A DNA stretch of 64,000 nucleotides from NCBI GenBank assembly GCA_947466425.1, contig CANIBZ010000006.1:1-64000 (forward strand). The letters are read 5' to 3'. How positions within the stretch are numbered: position 1 is the stretch's first letter; every line of letters starts with the position of its first letter. This document shows, piece by piece, positions 31,428-41,188 of the stretch. The translations under genes were made by a program, and so were the position numbers. Below the pieces are notes generated by a model, which was not told where the DNA came from, made no database searches, and was given only the letters and a program-made list of their open reading frames with translations. The stretch is from Flavobacteriales bacterium. Its GTDB lineage: Bacteria > Bacteroidota > Bacteroidia > Flavobacteriales_D > Sanyastnellaceae.

Positions 31428-34403
31428 ATGCGTAAGATATTTTTAGGCCTCTCCTTGTTGTTATCAATTTCTATTTTTGGACAAAGTGATTTCGAAAGAA
31501 GCTTTGACCCTTTGGAAGTAAGACTTTATAAATCCGAAGAAGCATATCATGCAGATAAGCAAATGACTTTGTCCAGTTCTCCAGTTTGGAAGACTTTTCA
31601 ATCGGATCATCCGAAATGGACATCACTCTTTATCGAAAGAACGGGAATGCCTTCAAAGGCATTCGGAAATCCAATAGATGTTGTGGGATCTTCCGATTCT
31701 GAAAAAGCAATTTCATTTTTGAATGAAATGAATCAGTCGTTTTGCAACGGAACCATCCAAATTTCTCCCAGACCAGAAATTAAAACAGAAAAATTCACCA
31801 ATATAGTTTTCGATCAAACTTTCAGCGAAATGAAAGTTCTATTTAGTAAGGCCTCAGTGAAGTTGGTGAATGGAAAAGTGGTTCAATTCTCATTTGGTGT
31901 TCATCCGAATATTCAATTGGAAGAGAAGCCCGCAATTGGTGAACAACAAGCGCGCTTGTCGGCTCAACAAGGTATTACTTCGAACATTGAATCGATTCAA
32001 TCGAGTTCAGAGCTCTTCATTCTACCTGTGCCAACTTCAGAGTCTTTTGATTATCGCAAAGTATATTCGGTGACTGTTTCAACACGTAATTCACAGAATG
32101 TTCCTCAGCAATACCTTACTTATGTAGATGCTCTTTCAGGAAAAATATTAATGAGAAAGAATTTGGTTTCTCACTCCAACGGTGGACCTGCAAAGCCAAA
32201 TGAAGACGATTTCGTAGTAGATGTTCAAGTGAATGGAAATCTTTACATGACCAACCCATATGGAACAATTACGACTGAAGGATTGAACAATATATATGTT
32301 ACGGTATCAGGAACTGACTATCAAATGGGTCTGTCAGGTGGTGGAACAATTGGCGTGAATGCAGGTTCTAACGCTATCGTTCGTCTTGAAGGACCATGGA
32401 GCACCGTGAACACAAACGGAGTAACTCCTCAAAAGAATGTCACACTTCAGGCTGGTTTGAATACCATAGATATGTCAACTGCGGCAAACAATAAGGAACT
32501 TTCAGCTTATAAAAGTGTGAATCGTATTCACGATCATTGCAAATATTGGATGCCAACGTTCACAGGTATGGATTTTCAATTACCGACAAACATTGATTTG
32601 ACCTCAGGAGATTGCAATGCATTTTATGACGGGACTTCCATTAATTTTTATGCATTGGCCAATGGCTGCAATGCTTCTAGTTTAGTTGCTGACGTTGTTT
32701 TCCATGAATATGGACATGGTATTAACGACAACTATTATCAAAGTCAAAGTTCATTTTTCGTAAACGGAGCAATGGGTGAGGGGTATGCTGATTATTGGGC
32801 AATCTCGTGTTCGAACAGCCCTGTTCTTGGTGTTGGATTTTATGTAGATAACCAAGACCCAATTCGTAGATATGATACAGAGAGAAAGGTTTATCCAATT
32901 GATCTTATAGGTGAAGTTCACGCAGATGGTGAAATTATTATGGGCGCTTGGTGGGACACTCACTTGTTATTAGGAAGCGATTGGACTGTTACCATGCCAA
33001 TTTTCTTAGGGGCATACGCAGGTTTGCAAGCTGAAGCCGCTGATGGCAATGAGGGGGAAGCCTATACAGATGTGCTACTTGATGCACTTTTAGCGGATGA
33101 CAATGATGGCGATATTACCAACGGTACTCCTCACGGAAATGAGATTGTTCAAGGCTTTTACCTTCATGGAATAACACTCATTTCTCCAGCTTTGTTATCA
33201 CATACCCCTGTATATTTCGGAGACCCTGTTGTGCCAATTACACTAACAGCCGATTTGGAATTGTTCTTCCCATATACTCAGTATTTAGCAGATGTTAATT
33301 GTCATTATCAAGTGAACAACGGTGCTTGGCAAGTTGTGGCTATGACTGATGCATCTGGATCATTTGTTGCAAATTTTGATGGCTTTGCTCCAGGTACAAT
33401 CTTGAAATATTACTTCACTGCAACCGATACCAATGGTTCTGTGGGAACTGCAGATCCTGTTGGAGCGCATCAAGCCTTTTTCCCAACTCTGCCTCACATG
33501 ATGCTCATTGGAGTAAATGAAGTTGGACGTCATGATTGTGACAACAACGAAGATTGGGGATCTTGGCAGACGGGTGTATCGGGAGACAACGCAACCACTG
33601 GTATATGGTTGTTGGAAATTCCGATTCCAAGCGTAACGGTAGATGTTGCTCCAGGTACAATTGTTCAAACAGGCGATCAAGTAACACCAGCCGGAGAATA
33701 TTGCTTCTTCACAGGAAACGGAACAGTAGGCGGAGGCATTGGAGAGAATGATGTAGACGCAGGAAGAACTACTTTGCAAACAACTACCATTGATCTTTCA
33801 AGCTATGTAAATCCAGTCATCTCCTACTACCGTTGGTATACCAATAGCCCTCCGGGTGGTGCGAACCCTGGCGCCGATTATTGGCAGGTAAGAATGAGTA
33901 ACAACAATGGTTCTACATGGACTTATGTTGAAAATACAAAAACGAGCGAAATGCGTTGGAGAAGAAATGCATTCCATGTTAGTGATTACATGACTCCAAC
34001 CGCTCAAATGAAACTTCAGTTTATAGCAAGTGATAGCCTTCGTCCAACAGTTAATTTAAATGGAGGGTCTTTGGTTGAAGGTGCTTTGGATGACTTCATT
34101 GTTTATGAAGAGGTGGTAATAGGTGTAGATGAAAACAAACTAAATGTATTCAATGCAACCGCTTTCCCGAATCCAACAACTGAATCTACCCGAATTCAAT
34201 TTCAATTATCGAAACCAGAGTCCATTGAGGTTTTGGTATTAGATGCCGTTGGAAGAACTATTTATTCTATACCAGCACATGAATACGGAACTCAATTACA
34301 GAATCTTGTTATTCCTTGTGAGAAATGGGCGAAGGGAAGCTATCAGGTAGCTCTTCGAAACAACAGAAAGAGTATCAGTACGATTCAAATAATAAAGGAC
34401 TGA
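31428..34403 (+). CDS. M36 (fungalysin) family metallopeptidase with type IX sorting domain
   Basis: This 991-residue secreted zinc endopeptidase has a signal peptide (RKIFLGLSLLLSISIFGQ), an FTP-type propeptide (residues about 60-245, with QQYLTYVDALSGKILMRKN at its end) and a PA-like insert (about 265-345). The M36 catalytic core has HEYGH at residues 426-430 and the third ligand in GEGYADYW (Glu451). Residues about 560-900 hold Ig-like or jelly-roll domains. The last 85 residues (NVFNATAFPNPTTESTRIQ to IQIIKD) are a type A sorting domain for the type IX system. It probably degrades extracellular protein. The strong hairpin after it terminates transcription in both directions. Confidence 0.95.
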   Translation: MRKIFLGLSLLLSISIFGQSDFERSFDPLEVRLYKSEEAYHADKQMTLSSSPVWKTFQSDHPKWTSLFIERTGMPSKAFGNPIDVVGSSDSEKAISFLNEMNQSFCNGTIQISPRPEIKTEKFTNIVFDQTFSEMKVLFSKASVKLVNGKVVQFSFGVHPNIQLEEKPAIGEQQARLSAQQGITSNIESIQSSSELFILPVPTSESFDYRKVYSVTVSTRNSQNVPQQYLTYVDALSGKILMRKNLVSHSNGGPAKPNEDDFVVDVQVNGNLYMTNPYGTITTEGLNNIYVTVSGTDYQMGLSGGGTIGVNAGSNAIVRLEGPWSTVNTNGVTPQKNVTLQAGLNTIDMSTAANNKELSAYKSVNRIHDHCKYWMPTFTGMDFQLPTNIDLTSGDCNAFYDGTSINFYALANGCNASSLVADVVFHEYGHGINDNYYQSQSSFFVNGAMGEGYADYWAISCSNSPVLGVGFYVDNQDPIRRYDTERKVYPIDLIGEVHADGEIIMGAWWDTHLLLGSDWTVTMPIFLGAYAGLQAEAADGNEGEAYTDVLLDALLADDNDGDITNGTPHGNEIVQGFYLHGITLISPALLSHTPVYFGDPVVPITLTADLELFFPYTQYLADVNCHYQVNNGAWQVVAMTDASGSFVANFDGFAPGTILKYYFTATDTNGSVGTADPVGAHQAFFPTLPHMMLIGVNEVGRHDCDNNEDWGSWQTGVSGDNATTGIWLLEIPIPSVTVDVAPGTIVQTGDQVTPAGEYCFFTGNGTVGGGIGENDVDAGRTTLQTTTIDLSSYVNPVISYYRWYTNSPPGGANPGADYWQVRMSNNNGSTWTYVENTKTSEMRWRRNAFHVSDYMTPTAQMKLQFIASDSLRPTVNLNGGSLVEGALDDFIVYEEVVIGVDENKLNVFNATAFPNPTTESTRIQFQLSKPESIEVLVLDAVGRTIYSIPAHEYGTQLQNLVIPCEKWAKGSYQVALRNNRKSISTIQIIKD

Positions 34404-34434
34404 ACCTTCGAATAACATTCGTTTTACTAATCCT

Positions 34435-34467
34435 AATAATCCCCGCCTCAAGCGGGGATTATTATTT
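34435..34467. terminator. bidirectional terminator
   Basis: AATAATCCCCGC and GCGGGGATTATT form a 12-bp stem around CTCAA, between the convergent M36 peptidase and acetyltransferase genes. The right arm overlaps the stop codon of the acetyltransferase. Confidence 0.9.
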
Positions 34468-35028
34468 TGAAAGTTTCTTAACGAAAACAGCAGGATTCCC
34501 CGCCCATACTTCGTTTTCAGGAATGTTTGTTCGAACAACACTTCCTGCACCTATGACGGCGAAGTCTCCAATAGAAACTCCCTTCATAACAATACTCTCG
34601 GCACCAATAAAAACATATTTCCCAATATAAATAGGGGAGTTCTTGGCATTTGAATCGATATCTATAGTTCGCTGTTCGATAGAAGTTGGATGGAAATCGG
34701 TATCCCAAATTTTACAATTCCCACCGATAATGCTGTGGTCACCAATTGTAATTTCTTCGCGACAACAAATGGTTGAATTTGAAAATCCGACATCTTCACC
34801 TATGGTAAGTTTGGCATTTTTTCCAATCATAATAGAAGAGGAAGAGCCGCTTCCAATGATATTCGCGAATCGGTGCGAATTCACTAGGAAGTCTTTACCT
34901 AATTTGAAAGTGCCTTTATTCGAAACGAAGAGAAATCCGTAACAGTGAACTTTCCAAAAGGCGACACCTTGAAGGGATAACCAAAAGGCATTAAGGGGCC
35001 AATAGAGTATGTAAAGGAGTGTCTTCAA
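34462..35028 (-). CDS. hexapeptide-repeat acyltransferase
   Basis: This 188-residue protein is a left-handed beta-helix acetyltransferase of the WbbJ/WcaF/NodL type that acetylates sugars in surface polysaccharides. Imperfect hexapeptide turns are visible (SIMIGKNAKLTIGEDVGFS, EITIGDHSIIGGNCKIWDTDFH, IYIGKYVFIGAESIVMKGVSIG, FAVIGAGSVV), with the catalytic His in DTDFHP and the usual end NEVWAGNPAVFVKKL. It starts at the base next to the fcl stop, so the two genes form an operon for a fucose-containing glycan. Confidence 0.92.
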   Translation of the reverse strand: MKTLLYILYWPLNAFWLSLQGVAFWKVHCYGFLFVSNKGTFKLGKDFLVNSHRFANIIGSGSSSSIMIGKNAKLTIGEDVGFSNSTICCREEITIGDHSIIGGNCKIWDTDFHPTSIEQRTIDIDSNAKNSPIYIGKYVFIGAESIVMKGVSIGDFAVIGAGSVVRTNIPENEVWAGNPAVFVKKLSK

Positions 35029-36090
35029 TTAATGTTTTACGTTTGCTGAATTTTCAAGGTACCAAGCATATACGCGTTCAATTCCTTCTCGCAATGAAAT
35101 TTCGTGTTTGAATCCGAGAGAATGTAATTTCGAGACATCTGTTAACTTACGCATGGTTCCATCTGGCTTGGTGGAATCGAAATGAAAGTCACCGCTGTAT
35201 CCAATGACTTGTGCAATCAATTTTGCTAAATTTTCTATCGAAATTTCTTCCCCAGTTCCAATGTTGATGTGCGTGTTCCTAATCTCTTCCTTCGAATTGT
35301 GAAGATCTGAAAAATTGACATTTTTCATGATATGAATGCATGCGTTGGCCATATCTTCAGACCACATAAACTCCCTAAGTGGTTTACCGGATCCCCAGAT
35401 ATTTACAAATCCATTTGCCACTCCAATTGAATTCAAATACTCCAAAGCCTTGGTTTCATTTGATTCGTTTAAGTCCCTGAGTACGGCACCAATTTGTCCT
35501 TCTTGCAAACACTTAGCGAGATAAATTTTCCGCAAGAGGGCTGGCAAAACATGCGATTTTTCAAAATTGAAATTGTCACCGGGACCGAATAAATTGGTGG
35601 GCATAACGGATATAAAATTCGTCCCGTATTGAATATTAAAACTTTCACACAACTTAATTCCAGCAATCTTAGCAATGGCGTAGGGCTCATTTGTATACTC
35701 CAATTCACTGGTTAGAAGTGAATTTTCATTTAGTGGCTGAGAGGCATTTTTTGGGTATATACAGGTGCTTCCTAGAAACAGTAACTTCTTGACACCTGAT
35801 TTGTATGCACTTGAAATAACGTTGTTCTGAATGGAAAGATTTTCTAAAAGGAAATCAGCCCGATAAGTATTGTTAGCCACAATACCTCCAACTTTGGCTG
35901 CAGCTAGAAATACATATTCTGGCTTTTCTAATTGAAAAAAATCAGTTACCGAATTTGGGTTGAGGAGATCAAGTTCACTTCGGTTTTTAATAAGTAAGTT
36001 ATTGTAGCCCATCCTTCTGAGTCCCTTTACAATAGCGCTTCCAACCAAGCCATTATGACCGGCTACAAATATTTTAGCCTCTGTATTCAT
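35029..36090 (-). CDS. fcl: GDP-L-fucose synthase
   Basis: This 353-residue short-chain dehydrogenase/reductase epimerises and reduces GDP-4-keto-6-deoxymannose to GDP-L-fucose. Diagnostic segments are the NADP loop VAGHNGLVGSAI, LAAAKVGGIVANN, LFLGSTCIYPKNA, the catalytic Tyr-Lys in EPYAIAKIAGIKLCE, and SVMPTNLFGPGDNF. The ATG at 36090 is preceded by GAGCAGG, one of the few clear ribosome-binding sites here. An insertion near residues 200-225 (LRDLNESNETKALEYL) is seen in Bacteroidota homologues. gmd is not in the window. Confidence 0.95.
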   Translation of the reverse strand: MNTEAKIFVAGHNGLVGSAIVKGLRRMGYNNLLIKNRSELDLLNPNSVTDFFQLEKPEYVFLAAAKVGGIVANNTYRADFLLENLSIQNNVISSAYKSGVKKLLFLGSTCIYPKNASQPLNENSLLTSELEYTNEPYAIAKIAGIKLCESFNIQYGTNFISVMPTNLFGPGDNFNFEKSHVLPALLRKIYLAKCLQEGQIGAVLRDLNESNETKALEYLNSIGVANGFVNIWGSGKPLREFMWSEDMANACIHIMKNVNFSDLHNSKEEIRNTHINIGTGEEISIENLAKLIAQVIGYSGDFHFDSTKPDGTMRKLTDVSKLHSLGFKHEISLREGIERVYAWYLENSANVKH

Positions 36091-36212
36091 CCTGCTCAAA
36101 AATCATGGTATCAAATTTAACGCTTAATTGTTAGAAACATAACTTTATTTTAGGTCGAACATCGAGTCAAAACGAAGTATTCTTCTTAAATTCGCGCAAT
36201 ACTATAAATAAG

Positions 36213-38624
36213 ATGAAATCTTTCTTTACGTTTCTGTTGTTGGCAATTTCACTTGTTTCTTTTTCTCAAAGAAGTCAAAGAAAATTAGAATCTTCTTATG
36301 ATTTTGGCTTTGGAAATCATTTTGGATTGCGCCAGATTCAAGAGGGCTATAATGTAAATGCCCTCACGGCTTCTAATATTACTCTTGGATGGAATAACTA
36401 TTTCACCAATAATAAATTTGGCGGACGATTAGAGCTTTCTTACGATAAGATGCTGAACAATTCTTCATCTCAGAAATTTGAAACTAATTATTTTAGAACA
36501 ACCTATTACCTCAATGCAAGTCTTAAGAATTTGTCAGGTTGGGGTGGTTCGAGTTCTGGTTTTGACAAGAGAAATTTTTGGCAAGCATTTGATATCGATC
36601 TTGGTATGGGTATGGGATATTCCGCTATGAAGAGTAAGACATCTCCATTAGATGAAACAACATATTTGAAGCGCTCAGATGATATGCTCAATATTAGTTT
36701 CCGAATAGCTCCGAGTCTTCAACTTAGTGATGAGTTAAAACTATTTGCTTCCTATACACGAATAAATCATTCAGCCCAGTCTGCAACATTTGATTTTTCT
36801 CATTCAATAGAAAACACTGCTTTTAAGGGTGCCTTTAGAACGCTAAATGTCGGATTGCGATACACTCCAAATACGAATAGAACTTATAGTAGAAAATTAA
36901 AGGAGGAACACAGTAAGTGGCATTTCTTCACTTCATTCGACGCGTCTATCGGAAATCACTTTGCTGGTTCCACAAAGGCAGGAGACGGCAATTTTAAAGG
37001 GGCTTCGATCAGTCATCTTAATATCGGAGCTAATCACAAGTATCCGAATTCAAAACTTTTTGGAAGATTTGACATCGGTTTTGACGCTTTCAAAGAAGCC
37101 AAAAACGAATCAACCTTTACTTCAAAATACTTCAGAACTACTTACCAAGTGATTGCGGATATGCGCACATTGCGCAGTGTAAACAACGAATCCAACAAAA
37201 TGGATTTAGCTTTCGGCTTTGGTTTAGGCTTCGCTACTATGTATAACCCGGAAAGTTCCAATTCTTTTGGGGATGTGTTTTTGAATGGCGATGATATGTA
37301 TGCTTTGGTTTTTAGTGTAAACCCTTCTTACAGAATTTCAAATTCGCTATCATTAATAGCAACAGGCACACTTACAAGTCATTCACTTCAATCAACCAAT
37401 TGGAACTTGCAACAACCAATATCAAACACCGCCTTTAACGGAAAGTTTATGAATATGACTCTCGGTTTGCGTTACCACATGGCAGACCGTAGAACAAATT
37501 ACACGAGTAGTATATCTGGTAGAATTATGAAGGTATTGTCAGTTGATGCCGCTATTGGAAGTCATTTCCTGGCAGCGCCACTCTCCGATAATCAAGGATT
37601 AAGTGCTAACCCTACCAAACATGTGGCAATAGGATTGAATCATCCTTTTATGAATCCAGTATATTTTGGAAGGTTCGAATTTGCATTCGATGCCCTCGGT
37701 GCAAATAAATCATCTTCTGACTTTTCTACGAAATACTTGAGAGCCAATTATTTCTTAATGACTTCAATTCAAAATCAATTATGTAAATCAGCTGAATCTA
37801 CCCGAGTTCCGAAGAGATTCGATGTTCAGTTTGGATTAGGAATTGGTGCGAGTACACTGAATTCAGAAGGAAAGAACGATTATTTTATTTCTAAAGGTGA
37901 TGACATGCTAAACGCAGCGGCTAAAATTGTTCCTACTTATAAAGTATCTGAAAAAGTATCTGTTTTCGTAGCTTCTACATTTGTTTCACATTCCTTACAA
38001 TCGAAATCTTTCGATATGAACCAAGCAGTAACAAAGACAATGTTTAACGGTCATTTAATGAATGTCAGCGCAGGGATTTCAGTAATATTGAAGTCAACAA
38101 GACCGCGAGTACTTGTTGATATAACACCTGTTGATACTACATCTAAGGTTGTTGTCGTTGTTCCTGACCCAATCATTGACACGATTCCTGACACATTAGA
38201 TGTGGTTACACCGGTGGTAGTTCCCGATCCAGTTGTTACCCCTGATCCAACTCCTGTTGTGCTTACTGAAACACGCACATATGATAATACGATTTATGAT
38301 TACCCGGTTAATATGTCTGAAGTGCCTGCCACTCAAAAACTAATTCTTAAAGGTCTTGCAGACAAATTAAAAGGAAATGTTCAATTATCGTTGGTTCTAT
38401 CTGGGCACGCTGATAATACGGGGGCTGAAGGATATAATTTGTCTCTCTCTCGCAAGCGTGCGGCAAACGTTAAGGCATATTTAATTTCACAAGGAATTCA
38501 AGCAGAGAGAATAAAAATTGAATATTACGGAAGCTCTAAGCCAATCGGTTCCAATGAGACCATAGAAGGTCGCAAAAAGAATAGAAGAGTAGATATTGAT
38601 ATTGTTGATACTCCAAGAAAGTAA
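36213..38624 (+). CDS. OmpA-family protein with three tandem beta-barrel-like units
   Basis: This 803-residue protein has a signal peptide (FFTFLLLAISLVSFSQ), three related units of about 185-190 residues (about 28-218, 239-422, 441-626), a Pro/Val/Asp-rich linker (about 630-690) and an OmpA C-terminal peptidoglycan-binding domain (LSGHADNTGAEGYNLSLSRKRA). Each unit has the same order of landmarks: GNHF or GSHF, FRTTY or LRANY, DDM and NTAFNG or KTMFNG, then a final strand such as LNVGLRY. The protein should anchor the outer membrane to peptidoglycan. Whether the units form three small barrels or one large barrel cannot be told from the sequence. Confidence 0.9.
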   Translation: MKSFFTFLLLAISLVSFSQRSQRKLESSYDFGFGNHFGLRQIQEGYNVNALTASNITLGWNNYFTNNKFGGRLELSYDKMLNNSSSQKFETNYFRTTYYLNASLKNLSGWGGSSSGFDKRNFWQAFDIDLGMGMGYSAMKSKTSPLDETTYLKRSDDMLNISFRIAPSLQLSDELKLFASYTRINHSAQSATFDFSHSIENTAFKGAFRTLNVGLRYTPNTNRTYSRKLKEEHSKWHFFTSFDASIGNHFAGSTKAGDGNFKGASISHLNIGANHKYPNSKLFGRFDIGFDAFKEAKNESTFTSKYFRTTYQVIADMRTLRSVNNESNKMDLAFGFGLGFATMYNPESSNSFGDVFLNGDDMYALVFSVNPSYRISNSLSLIATGTLTSHSLQSTNWNLQQPISNTAFNGKFMNMTLGLRYHMADRRTNYTSSISGRIMKVLSVDAAIGSHFLAAPLSDNQGLSANPTKHVAIGLNHPFMNPVYFGRFEFAFDALGANKSSSDFSTKYLRANYFLMTSIQNQLCKSAESTRVPKRFDVQFGLGIGASTLNSEGKNDYFISKGDDMLNAAAKIVPTYKVSEKVSVFVASTFVSHSLQSKSFDMNQAVTKTMFNGHLMNVSAGISVILKSTRPRVLVDITPVDTTSKVVVVVPDPIIDTIPDTLDVVTPVVVPDPVVTPDPTPVVLTETRTYDNTIYDYPVNMSEVPATQKLILKGLADKLKGNVQLSLVLSGHADNTGAEGYNLSLSRKRAANVKAYLISQGIQAERIKIEYYGSSKPIGSNETIEGRKKNRRVDIDIVDTPRK

Positions 38625-38644
38625 TTTGAGTGAAATAGCAGATT

Positions 38645-38671
38645 AAAAAAGCGGCAATAGCCGCTTTTTTT
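38645..38671 (+). terminator. terminator of the OmpA-family gene
   Basis: GCGGC and GCCGC pair around AATA, flanked by A6 and T7. It works in both directions and separates the gene from convergent apaG. Confidence 0.9.
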
Positions 38672-38694
38672 GTGTCTAATAATTTAATGTGAAT

Positions 38695-39081
38695 TTAGTT
38701 CTTCATAAAATCTGCTTCCAAAGAAAACTCTGGAACCTGAACTTTGAATAGGGAAGAGGCTCCTTTCATTTGCATGGAATAGAATCCTTTCATTACTCCG
38801 AATGGCGATTGCAAATCACACGCTGAAGTGTATGAGAAGTTCTCTCCGGGAGCTATCACAGGTTGTTCCCCAATGACACCTGGACCTTCAATTTCTCGCT
38901 TCAATCCATTAGAGTCTGTGATGAACCAATGTCTGCGTATAAGTTGTACAGGGAAATCATTCTGATTCTCAATAGAAATTCGGTAGGAAAAGACGAAGCT
39001 GCCTTGAGGGGCAGCCGACATTCTTTCTTCAAACAAAGAAAAAACTGAAATTTTCACGCCTTCTGTTACAGCAACTACCAT
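38695..39081 (-). CDS. apaG: ApaG domain protein
   Basis: ApaG is a small single-domain FnIII-like protein; its role is poorly defined, with links to cobalt resistance in enterobacteria. The 128-residue length fits exactly, and typical segments are GSFVFSYRISIENQNDFPVQL, RRHWFITDSNG and VIGEQPVIAPGENFSYTSACDLQSPFGVMKGFY. The start codon is 5 nt after a -7 promoter element. It stands alone. Confidence 0.95.
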   Translation of the reverse strand: MVVAVTEGVKISVFSLFEERMSAAPQGSFVFSYRISIENQNDFPVQLIRRHWFITDSNGLKREIEGPGVIGEQPVIAPGENFSYTSACDLQSPFGVMKGFYSMQMKGASSLFKVQVPEFSLEADFMKN

Positions 39082-39086
39082 AACAG

Positions 39087-39094
39087 CAAAGATA
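39087..39094 (-). promoter_or_regulatory. -7 element five bases before apaG
   Basis: TATCTTTG on the minus strand (39094-39087) is a perfect TAnnTTTG match. Only CTGTT separates it from the ATG, implying a leaderless or nearly leaderless transcript. Confidence 0.55.
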
Positions 39095-39133
39095 GTTAAT
39101 AAACAATCAAATTGTTAATAACCCTACGAATTT

Positions 39134-40945
39134 TTATTGTTGAGTGAACTGCCTAGCAAAACGCTTGCGGTCGCCCTCATTCAAATAAACCTTACGTATA
39201 CGAATAGACTTCGGAGTAACCTCAACGTATTCATCTGGGCCAATGTACTCAAGAGCTTCTTCCAATGTGAATTGAATTGGTGGAGCCATTACAGTTTTTG
39301 CATCCGTACCAGAAGCACGCATGTTCGTTAATTGTTTCGTCTTTGTAACGTTAATAACCAAGTCGTTATCACGTGAGTGCTCACCAATTACTTGACCTTC
39401 GTAAACTTCTTGCATGGCTTCAACAAAGAACTTCCCTCTATCTTGAAGGTTACTGATACTGTAGGCGATAGCGTTTCCGGTTTCCATACAAATCAATGAC
39501 CCATTCAAACGTCCAGGAATTTCATCCTTCATTGGTTGATACTCTTTAAAGCGGTGAGTCATAATAGCTTCACCTTGAGTAGCAGTTAACAAATAACTTC
39601 TTAATCCAATGATACCTCTTGAAGGGATTTCAAATTCAATCACCGTACGATCCCCCTTTGGCTCCATGTTTTTCATTTCACCTCTGCGCTTCGATACAGA
39701 TTCAATAGCGGTACCCGCCATCTCTGTTGGAAGATCTATGGTCAACTCTTCTATTGGTTCACTCTTAACACCGTCAATGGTTTTAAGAATTACGCGAGGT
39801 TGTCCAATTTGCAATTCATACCCTTCGCGACGCATAGTTTCAATCAATACAGACAAGTGAAGTACACCTCTTCCAAATACATTGAAGCGGTCTGCCTTAT
39901 CGGTTTCTTGAACGCGAAGCGCCAAGTTCTTTTCTAATTCTTTTTCTAAACGCTCTTTGATGTGACGGCTAGTTACAAACTTACCTTCCTTACCGAAGAA
40001 AGGAGAGTCGTTAATGGTAAACAACATACTCATCGTTGGCTCATCTACTGAAATAGTTGGCAATGCCTCTGGATTTTCATAATCGGTGAACGTGTCGCCA
40101 ATTTCGAAATTCTCCATTCCATTAATGGCACAGATATCTCCAGATACAACAGACTCAACTTTACGTTTGCCTAATCCTTCAAAAATGTATAATTCTTTAA
40201 TTTTTCCTTTTACCATAACACCGTCGCGCTTAGCAAGGGTAACATTCATTCCAGCTTTTAACTCGCCGCGATGAAGTTTTCCAATTGCCATACGTCCAGT
40301 GTATGTTGAATAATCTAATGATGTCACCAACATTTGTGGTGTTCCTTCTCTTTTAACAGGAGCAGGAATGTGCTCAATAACCAAGTCTAATAAAGGCTCA
40401 ATTGTATCTGTTTGAACTTTCCAATCCAAACTCATCCAACCATTCTTCGCAGCACCATATGCAGTTGCGAAATCCAATTGATCTTCTGTAGCACCCAAGC
40501 TGTACATTAAGTCGAACACTTGCTCGTGGACTTCGTCTGGACGACAGTTCTCTTTATCTACTTTGTTAATGACAACAATTGGCTTCAATCCCATTTGAAT
40601 TGCCTTTTGCAATACGAAACGAGTTTGAGGCATTGCACCTTCAAAGGCATCTACTAAAAGTAAAACACCTTCAGCCATATTCAAAACACGCTCAACCTCT
40701 CCACCGAAGTCACTGTGACCAGGGGTGTCAATAATATTGATCTTGTAATCTTTGTATTGAATAGAAACGTTCTTAGCTAGAATTGTGATACCACGCTCAC
40801 GCTCCAAGTCATTGTTGTCAAGAATCAAGTCGTTGTGTACTTCATTATCTCTAAACAATTTGGCTGCATGAAGCATTTTATCTACCAAAGTAGTTTTACC
40901 GTGGTCAACGTGGGCGATAATAGCGATGTTTCTAATTTTTTGCAT
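39134..40945 (-). CDS. typA: translational GTPase TypA/BipA
   Basis: TypA is a ribosome-binding GTPase needed for 50S assembly and stress growth. The 603-residue protein has G1 HVDHGKTTLVDKML, G2 ERGITILAKNVS, G3 DTPGHSDFGGEV, G4 VINKVDKENC, and the C-terminal TypA-specific domain with SNLQDRGKFFVEAMQEVYEGQVIGEHSRDND in two parts. I start at the ATG at 40945 (QKIRNIAIIAHVDHG); the frame extends upstream through the tRNA gene, which cannot be coding. A TACTTTTG -7 element lies 22 nt upstream. Confidence 0.97.
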   Translation of the reverse strand: MQKIRNIAIIAHVDHGKTTLVDKMLHAAKLFRDNEVHNDLILDNNDLERERGITILAKNVSIQYKDYKINIIDTPGHSDFGGEVERVLNMAEGVLLLVDAFEGAMPQTRFVLQKAIQMGLKPIVVINKVDKENCRPDEVHEQVFDLMYSLGATEDQLDFATAYGAAKNGWMSLDWKVQTDTIEPLLDLVIEHIPAPVKREGTPQMLVTSLDYSTYTGRMAIGKLHRGELKAGMNVTLAKRDGVMVKGKIKELYIFEGLGKRKVESVVSGDICAINGMENFEIGDTFTDYENPEALPTISVDEPTMSMLFTINDSPFFGKEGKFVTSRHIKERLEKELEKNLALRVQETDKADRFNVFGRGVLHLSVLIETMRREGYELQIGQPRVILKTIDGVKSEPIEELTIDLPTEMAGTAIESVSKRRGEMKNMEPKGDRTVIEFEIPSRGIIGLRSYLLTATQGEAIMTHRFKEYQPMKDEIPGRLNGSLICMETGNAIAYSISNLQDRGKFFVEAMQEVYEGQVIGEHSRDNDLVINVTKTKQLTNMRASGTDAKTVMAPPIQFTLEEALEYIGPDEYVEVTPKSIRIRKVYLNEGDRKRFARQFTQQ

Positions 40946-40967
40946 TGCGCGATTCTTAATTTGGGCG

Positions 40968-40975
40968 CAAAAGTA
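40968..40975 (-). promoter_or_regulatory. -7 element of typA
   Basis: TACTTTTG on the minus strand is a perfect TAnnTTTG match, 22 nt before the ATG. It lies between the tRNA terminator and the gene. No -33 box is evident. Confidence 0.5.
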
Positions 40976-40990
40976 CAACAATAAAAATGA

Positions 40991-41017
40991 AAAACCCCTT
41001 GAAATATCAAGGGGTTT
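40991..41017 (-). terminator. terminator after elongator tRNA-Met
   Basis: AAACCCCTTGA and TCAAGGGGTTT form an 11-bp stem around a short AATA loop, followed on the minus strand by a T-rich run. Confidence 0.9.
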
Positions 41018-41023
41018 AAAAAG

Positions 41024-41097
41024 TAGCGAGATTGGGGCTTGAACCCAAGACCTTGCGATTATGAATCGCACGCTCTAACCAGCTGAGCTACCTCGCC
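41024..41097 (-). tRNA. tRNA-Met (anticodon CAT, elongator)
   Basis: The acceptor GGCGAGG pairs with TCTCGCT using two G-T pairs. The D arm AGCTCAGCTGGTTAGAGC is canonical, the anticodon arm is TGCGA-TTCATAA-TCGCA, and the T loop is TTCAAGC. It lacks the initiator features and CCA is not encoded. A lysidine-type tRNA-Ile with CAT is the alternative, judged less likely. Confidence 0.85.
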
Positions 41098-41109
41098 ATA
41101 AATGGGGTG

Positions 41110-41117
41110 CAAATATA
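41110..41117 (-). promoter_or_regulatory. -7 element of tRNA-Met
   Basis: TATATTTG on the minus strand ends 12 nt before the tRNA 5' end, as at tRNA-Arg. Confidence 0.6.
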
Positions 41118-41188
41118 CACATCTATTTTAAAAATGAAAATTGATTTGAACATTTCGCTTCTTTTCTTTTTTCTTTGCTTTGAATAGA

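Noticed and set aside
33360-33779. 139-residue minus-strand open frame
   Set aside because: It lies wholly inside the M36 peptidase gene and resembles no family.
40946-41071. N-terminal extension of TypA
   Set aside because: The extension is read from the tRNA-Met gene and its terminator. The conserved start is at 40945.
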